DNA of 64,000 nucleotides from Shewanella khirikhana. GTDB lineage: Bacteria; Pseudomonadota; Gammaproteobacteria; Enterobacterales; Shewanellaceae. Under the pieces are notes generated by a model. It was not told the DNA's origin, did no database searches, and saw only the letters and a list, made by a program, of their open reading frames with translations. Both the position numbers and the translations under genes were made by a program. Of this stretch, positions 59,669 to 64,000 are shown piece after piece. The stretch covers positions 3,147,501-3,211,500 of the forward strand of contig NZ_CP020373.1 of assembly GCF_003957745.1 (NCBI RefSeq). The letters run 5' to 3'. The first letter of the stretch is position 1, and each line of letters opens with the position of its first letter.

Positions 59669-61780
59669 CTAGAGCAATGCCCGGGCATACAGGTGCTGGT
59701 TCACCTTCTCCAATTTGGCGCTGAGCTCTGCTGCGCGCTCGTCCCCCAGGCCACACTCCGCCAGCACATAGTGGCCCGTTCGCAGCACCTCCCGCCATCT
59801 GGGATTGCGGGGCAAGGTACGGATAGACAGATAGCGATCCAAAGAGCGGGTTCTAAGTCTCCCTTCGTCGATAGACACCCGCCAGATCCCGCTCTGCTCG
59901 GCGAGCTCAATTCGACTTTGCCTGCTCGATTGCTCCCAGGCATCGACCGAATAGATCATCAAATCCACCAACAGCTGATGAAACTCCGTCTCGCTGAGCA
60001 GCGCCGCTTGGTGGGAAGCGGGCTGCTCACCGGCTCGCATCAGATGGATAACGGTAATGGGCTCGCCACTGGCGATGCTGGAAACCTCCAATTGACACTG
60101 TATCGGACCCGAGGCCGTGTTGACTTGCACATCGCGGATCAGCAGATTTTCAAACTCGGCACCATCACTCAGGCTCGCCCAAAAGTTATCGTTTCCTCTC
60201 GGGATCAGCACATCAAGCTGCATATTGTCGGTTTCGCTGCCCCGATACCCAAGCAAGTTCAGGCTCGCTTGATTGGCAAATATGATCCTGTCTTTATTAT
60301 CGGCCACCAGCATGGCCTGATTCAGCTTACCGAAGGCGCCGCGCAGCGACTCCAGCGAAACACCCAGCTCTGCCACCCGAGCGCGGTGAACATCGACCTG
60401 GGTCTGCATCACCTGACGCTCCGCCAGCCTCGCCTGATGCAAACGCCTGATAACCACTGCGGCCACCAGCATCAGCAATACCAGCCCACCCAGCAACAAT
60501 CCAAGCTGGAAATTGCGTCTGCTTATCTGCAACGCCGAAATCTGGTTGTCCTTTTGCAGCATGTCCAGCGCCTGTTGTTGCTGTTCATACTCGAATTTGG
60601 TGCGGATCTCCGCCAGAGTTTGGTCATATTGCTTCTGATGCTCTTCACCGTCATAGGTGAACTTGGCTTTCAGGTACTGATTGGCCAATTGCCAGCGTTG
60701 ATAGCGCTCGGCATTGTCTACCAGAGCATCATAAAAGCGTGACGTCACCAGGGGATCGGCCGACTCCAGTGCCCGGTTAAGCCCGCTGGTGAGCATGGCG
60801 TCAGACTGCTGAAACTGCCCCTGCAAACTGAGCAGCCTGCCCATGGCCAGATTCAGCAGTATGCTTTGGGCCGTTTGGCCCACTTCAGTTTCCATTTGAT
60901 TGGCCTTCTCGATGATCTGCGCCGCCAGCTGGGTTTGCCCCAGAGAAAATTGCCCATCAGCCTGAAGCAACAACACTCTGAGCATGGCGGTTTTGTCGGC
61001 TACGGACTCGAAGTAGCTCAAGCTACGTTGCAACACCTCAGCGGCCTGTTGATGCTTACTTTGGTGGCTCAGCACCCTGGCAATGTTCTCCTGGGTATGG
61101 GCCATGCGATCAAGCTGGCCGGCCTGTTGGTATAGCTCAGCAGCCTGCAGAAAATAGGCTTCGGCCCGGGGCCAGTCGGCCATTTTCAGGTAGACGTTGC
61201 CGAGGTTATTGAGCGTTACGGCAATACTCACATTTTGGCCCGTTTTCTGAGCCTCATTTTGAGCCTCATCCAGAAGCAGGCGCTTTTTGCCCGCCAGACT
61301 TTGCTCAAACGCCGAGATAGCATCTGCAAACTGGCCCATTGCCATATGTGCCGTCCCCAGATCGCTCAGCGATATGGACAACTGCTGCGGGCTTTGTGCC
61401 GACTCGTAGGCACGGGTGAATTGCCCCAGAGCGGCCGGATACTTGCCCTGACGATAAGCGAGAATGCCACTGCGACGCAGATAGTTGAATGTCAGCTCCG
61501 GGGGGAACTCGCGCTGCTTCAGGGATACAGCCAACTGGGCATCCCAGCGGCTGGCGGCGTCCAAATCACCCTGTTTGATATAGAGCGCTATCAGATGGGT
61601 GCCAGCTTCAAACTCGGTGACTCCCATTCCCTGAGTCTTGGCGATCAGAGCCTCACAATCCAGGATCCGCTCGGGTACGTCTGCGGGGTCGGTAAAACAC
61701 ACAGGCTCTGCCGCCATCGCTGGCGCCATATATACAAGTATCAGGGAGATAAGCAGTCGGCGAAACATGAAAAAGGGCAT
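59669..61780 (-). CDS. Membrane sensor-like protein: TPR array, transmembrane helix, PAS domain
   Basis: Encodes 703 residues. A signal-type N-terminus ends at PAMAAEP. A run of TPR units (about 60-370, e.g. AVTLNNLGNVYLKMADWPRAEAYFLQAAELY) faces the periplasm. A coiled region and a membrane helix (LGLLLGGLVLLMLVAAVVI, about 425-445) lead to a PAS-like domain (ANQAMLVADNKDRIIFANQASLNLLGYRG in parts) and a C-terminal region of unknown type (ISIRTLPRNPRWREV-like). No histidine kinase, GGDEF, EAL or HTH domain is seen, so the output is unknown. Start could be 61780 or 61768. Confidence 0.8.
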   Translation of the reverse strand: MPFFMFRRLLISLILVYMAPAMAAEPVCFTDPADVPERILDCEALIAKTQGMGVTEFEAGTHLIALYIKQGDLDAASRWDAQLAVSLKQREFPPELTFNYLRRSGILAYRQGKYPAALGQFTRAYESAQSPQQLSISLSDLGTAHMAMGQFADAISAFEQSLAGKKRLLLDEAQNEAQKTGQNVSIAVTLNNLGNVYLKMADWPRAEAYFLQAAELYQQAGQLDRMAHTQENIARVLSHQSKHQQAAEVLQRSLSYFESVADKTAMLRVLLLQADGQFSLGQTQLAAQIIEKANQMETEVGQTAQSILLNLAMGRLLSLQGQFQQSDAMLTSGLNRALESADPLVTSRFYDALVDNAERYQRWQLANQYLKAKFTYDGEEHQKQYDQTLAEIRTKFEYEQQQQALDMLQKDNQISALQISRRNFQLGLLLGGLVLLMLVAAVVIRRLHQARLAERQVMQTQVDVHRARVAELGVSLESLRGAFGKLNQAMLVADNKDRIIFANQASLNLLGYRGSETDNMQLDVLIPRGNDNFWASLSDGAEFENLLIRDVQVNTASGPIQCQLEVSSIASGEPITVIHLMRAGEQPASHQAALLSETEFHQLLVDLMIYSVDAWEQSSRQSRIELAEQSGIWRVSIDEGRLRTRSLDRYLSIRTLPRNPRWREVLRTGHYVLAECGLGDERAAELSAKLEKVNQHLYARALL

Positions 61781-61876
61781 CCAGGCAATGATACATTAGG
61801 TTTAACTGTATCATCGCCCGGCACCCGGGATAAGCTCTATCACATGGCATTAACAGCCTCTCAGCGATAGGTCAGG

Positions 61877-62392
61877 CTATTTGCGCTCAGTGTCAGTTTT
61901 ACGGTTCCAATACTCGGATATAGCATCGAGGCCGGGCAAAGGCTCCACCGGTACATCACCACCTGGCTCAGCAATTTCCAGCTCCACATGCTCGGTCATC
62001 GGCGGGATGGTATAGCACTTGTCCATTCGGAACTTGATCCCCTGACTGGTAAAGTAGTAACCCGGCCCCACCATATTGGTGAAGGTGTAAGGCGCATAGT
62101 GGGTCACCCTTACCTGCCCGGAGCCCGGCACACTGTAACCGCCGAATCCACCACCACCGCCGACAAAGTTTTGCGAGTAGTTATAGGTAGCCGTGGCGGC
62201 AATGTAGTATTCGGGATCCGCCACCCCAGCGGGCACTGTGCCACTGTAGTTGGCCAGAATTTGTGATTCACTCCAGCTGACATCCGCTATCTGCACTATG
62301 GTGCCGCGATAACACCAGGGTACCGCCTGAGCCAGACTGCTTAATGACATTGCGACCAGCAGCGCGCCTATCTTGATATGTCCGTTTTTCAT
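61877..62392 (-). CDS. Small secreted protein of unknown function
   Basis: Encodes 171 residues. Signal peptide ends at LAQAVPW. The mature part has two cysteines (WCYRG and DKCYTI), a glycine-rich patch (VGGGGGFGGY) and a proline-rich acidic end. Unknown family. ATG at 62392 follows GGAG; a longer frame upstream is not supported. Confidence 0.7.
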   Translation of the reverse strand: MKNGHIKIGALLVAMSLSSLAQAVPWCYRGTIVQIADVSWSESQILANYSGTVPAGVADPEYYIAATATYNYSQNFVGGGGGFGGYSVPGSGQVRVTHYAPYTFTNMVGPGYYFTSQGIKFRMDKCYTIPPMTEHVELEIAEPGGDVPVEPLPGLDAISEYWNRKTDTERK

Positions 62393-62534
62393 TGTTGTTT
62401 CTCCAAAGCAAGTTTGATTGATTGCCAAACCACTATGGGAAACGCCAGCAACGAATACGACCAAATTCACGGGCAAAATCGGGAAATTGCCCGGAATTTA
62501 CCCGGCAATTCTTATTCACTACAGACTGACATTA

Positions 62535-62570
62535 AATAAAAAACGGGGCCAATAGGCCCCGTTTTTTATT
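62535..62570. terminator. Bidirectional terminator after the S46 peptidase gene
   Basis: AATAAAAAACGGGGCC (62535-62550) pairs with its complement at 62555-62570 around AATA. Confidence 0.9.
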
Positions 62571-62588
62571 CAGTCAGTGAGCAGACTG

Positions 62589-64000
62589 TTATTCAACAAT
62601 ATCCATCTCGGCCAGCAGGTTGTCTGCTTTGTCGAGGTACTTCATCACCCACAGCATGTAGCGGCTGTCGACGTGGATGGAGCGGTTGATGTTGTCGTCG
62701 TAGTTCCAGTCGCCAATGATGCTCTCGTACACACCATCAAACAGCAGACCCACCAGTTCGGCGCGGCCGTTCAGGGTTGGCGAACCAGAGTTACCACCTG
62801 TGGTATCCACGGTAGACAGGAAGTTCACAGGCACAGAGTCGATGTCTTTCACGTAGAAATCACCGTACTGCTTGGCTTTGATCAGTTCCAGCTGCGCCTT
62901 GGGCGCATCGAATGGGTCAACACCTGTGTCTTTCTGGGTGATGCCTTCGAGGCGGGTGAATGGCACGGCGTACAGACCATCCTTTGGAGAGTAACCCTTC
63001 ACGTTACCGTAGGTCACACGCAGGCTGGAGTTGGCGTCGGCATAAACCGGCTTACCCTGCTCGTTGTTGTAGGCAATGATGGCTTCCATATAGGCAGGAC
63101 GTACCTTCATCAGCTCACCGGCCAGCTCTTTGTCGGCCTTTTCACGGGCCATAGAGGTGTCGAAGGTGGCAACGGCCAGTTGGATGAATGGGTCTTTGCT
63201 GGCTTTAAAGTCGGCCACAGACTTGTCCATCCACGCCATGCGCACGTCTTTGTTACCGATTTCGGTTTTGGCGTACATCTTGTCGAGCTGCTTCTTGAGC
63301 TTCTTCTCGTCAAACTTCTTGCCAATACCAAAGTAGGCATCGATGTCGGCGCGGCGCTTGTCGGCTGGCAGCGCGGCGTAACGGGTCAGCATTTCAAACA
63401 GAACAGCCTTGTCCACTTCGGCGTCGTAGCGGCGATCGATGCGCTCAAGACCGGCCTTGAAGCGGGTCATGTCGCGATCCTGGAAGCCTGGCTCACGCTC
63501 CATGTCCGGCAGTTGCTTTTCATGGGCCAGACGATACAGGCGCTTGGCAGTGCTCATTGGGGTGGAGTAACCCATGTAGCCCAGGATCAGATCCAGTTCC
63601 TGAGTCTTGTTGCTTTCGCTGACCAGACGCTCGAGGTCTGCCAGAGTCTGACCATACTTGGCCTGACGCTTGGCATCGGCCTTGATCCAGGCAGCCAGCT
63701 CGGCTTCACGGGCCTTGCGGTCTTCCAGCATGGTGGACTTGCCGTAGAACTCAATCATAGATGCGAAGTTCTTGGCATAGTTGGCCAGGCTTGCGAGCGT
63801 GCTTTCGTACTTGATACGGGCATCGCTGCCTTCCGGCGCAGTTTCTTTGATGAGGTCGATAATGCGCTCACGCAGCTCGCGGCTGGCGGGGTAGTTCCAG
63901 GTGAACTGGTTTTCGACTTCAGAGGCGGTGCGGTAGCGGTTGGTACGGCCAGGGTAGCCGGTTACCATCACAAAATCTCCGTCCTTCACGCCCTTGGCAG
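62589..64000 (-). CDS. S46-family dipeptidyl-peptidase, C-terminal part (N-terminus off the window)
   Basis: An open frame from the right edge to a stop at 62589 gives about 470 residues. It matches the C-terminal two-thirds of S46 peptidases (DPP7/DPP11): VMVTGYPGRTNRYRTASEVE near the edge, a large helical domain, and the serine motif TTGGNSGSPTLNGRAELVGLLFDG. The histidine and aspartate of the triad lie in the missing part or cannot be confirmed. It would remove dipeptides from proteins in the periplasm. It is shorter than the ~700 residues of the family only because it is cut by the window. Confidence 0.87.
   Translation of the reverse strand, partial: AKGVKDGDFVMVTGYPGRTNRYRTASEVENQFTWNYPASRELRERIIDLIKETAPEGSDARIKYESTLASLANYAKNFASMIEFYGKSTMLEDRKAREAELAAWIKADAKRQAKYGQTLADLERLVSESNKTQELDLILGYMGYSTPMSTAKRLYRLAHEKQLPDMEREPGFQDRDMTRFKAGLERIDRRYDAEVDKAVLFEMLTRYAALPADKRRADIDAYFGIGKKFDEKKLKKQLDKMYAKTEIGNKDVRMAWMDKSVADFKASKDPFIQLAVATFDTSMAREKADKELAGELMKVRPAYMEAIIAYNNEQGKPVYADANSSLRVTYGNVKGYSPKDGLYAVPFTRLEGITQKDTGVDPFDAPKAQLELIKAKQYGDFYVKDIDSVPVNFLSTVDTTGGNSGSPTLNGRAELVGLLFDGVYESIIGDWNYDDNINRSIHVDSRYMLWVMKYLDKADNLLAEMDIVE

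Overview
The window looks like the chromosome of a marine or aquatic gammaproteobacterium, most likely Shewanella. The pointers are the hutA-hutX-hutZ / hmuTUV heme-uptake locus, many TonB-dependent receptors, a DsbA-like protein with a GlyGly-CTERM tail, an S46 peptidase, and a MetJ-type operator ahead of an NhaC-family (MetT-like) transporter. Genus assignment is inference; no rRNA or tRNA is present to confirm it. Most of the window is GC-rich core sequence. An AT-richer accessory stretch lies at about 40.87-44.35 kb.

Layout. 1-7.4 kb: end-truncated membrane-anchored protein, a TonB-dependent receptor, an acyl-CoA synthetase convergent with an acetyl-CoA hydrolase/CoA-transferase. 7.5-18.3 kb: iron and heme block, with a Fur-boxed TonB receptor, an MsbA-like ABC exporter, hutZ-hutX-hutA leftward and hmuT-hmuU-hmuV rightward; the hutA/hmuT gap carries both a Fur-like box and a perfect FNR/EtrA-like palindrome. 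18.5-28.1 kb: a glycan-use locus (GH97 enzyme, Cys/Met-type PLP enzyme, six-hairpin glycosidase, MelR-like AraC regulator, TonB receptor). 28.3-40.6 kb: zinc phospholipase C-like protein, winged-helix protein coupled to a FAD oxidoreductase, two PH-domain membrane proteins, DUF924 protein, solute-binding protein, cystatin-like lipoprotein, EamA exporter, M1 aminopeptidase lipoprotein, and a glycerophosphodiesterase lipoprotein with a Pho-box-like site.

40.87-44.35 kb: an accessory island with integron-attC-like palindromes, small unknown ORFs, a structured leader RNA with a tiny leader ORF, and a RAYT-type Y1 transposase flanked by near-identical 41-nt direct repeats. No integron integrase is visible, so it resembles an integrase-less cassette cluster entered by a REPtron-like element. 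This is the least ordinary part of the window.

44.6-64 kb: phosphoribosyltransferase, Tat-exported PhoD-like phosphatase with a Pho-box-like site, CBS protein, LrgA/LrgB pair with a divergent LysR regulator, outer-membrane protein, RES-Xre toxin-antitoxin pair, nitroreductase, DnaJ-domain protein, DsbA-like protein, MetT-like transporter, two paralogous membrane proteins, pseudouridine synthase, small secreted proteins, a TPR-PAS membrane protein and an S46 peptidase cut by the right edge.

The phosphodiesterase and phosphatase with matching Pho-box candidates suggest a phosphate-starvation response, and the Fur, FNR and MetJ candidates tie other blocks to iron, oxygen and methionine. All regulatory sites are by-eye pattern matches.
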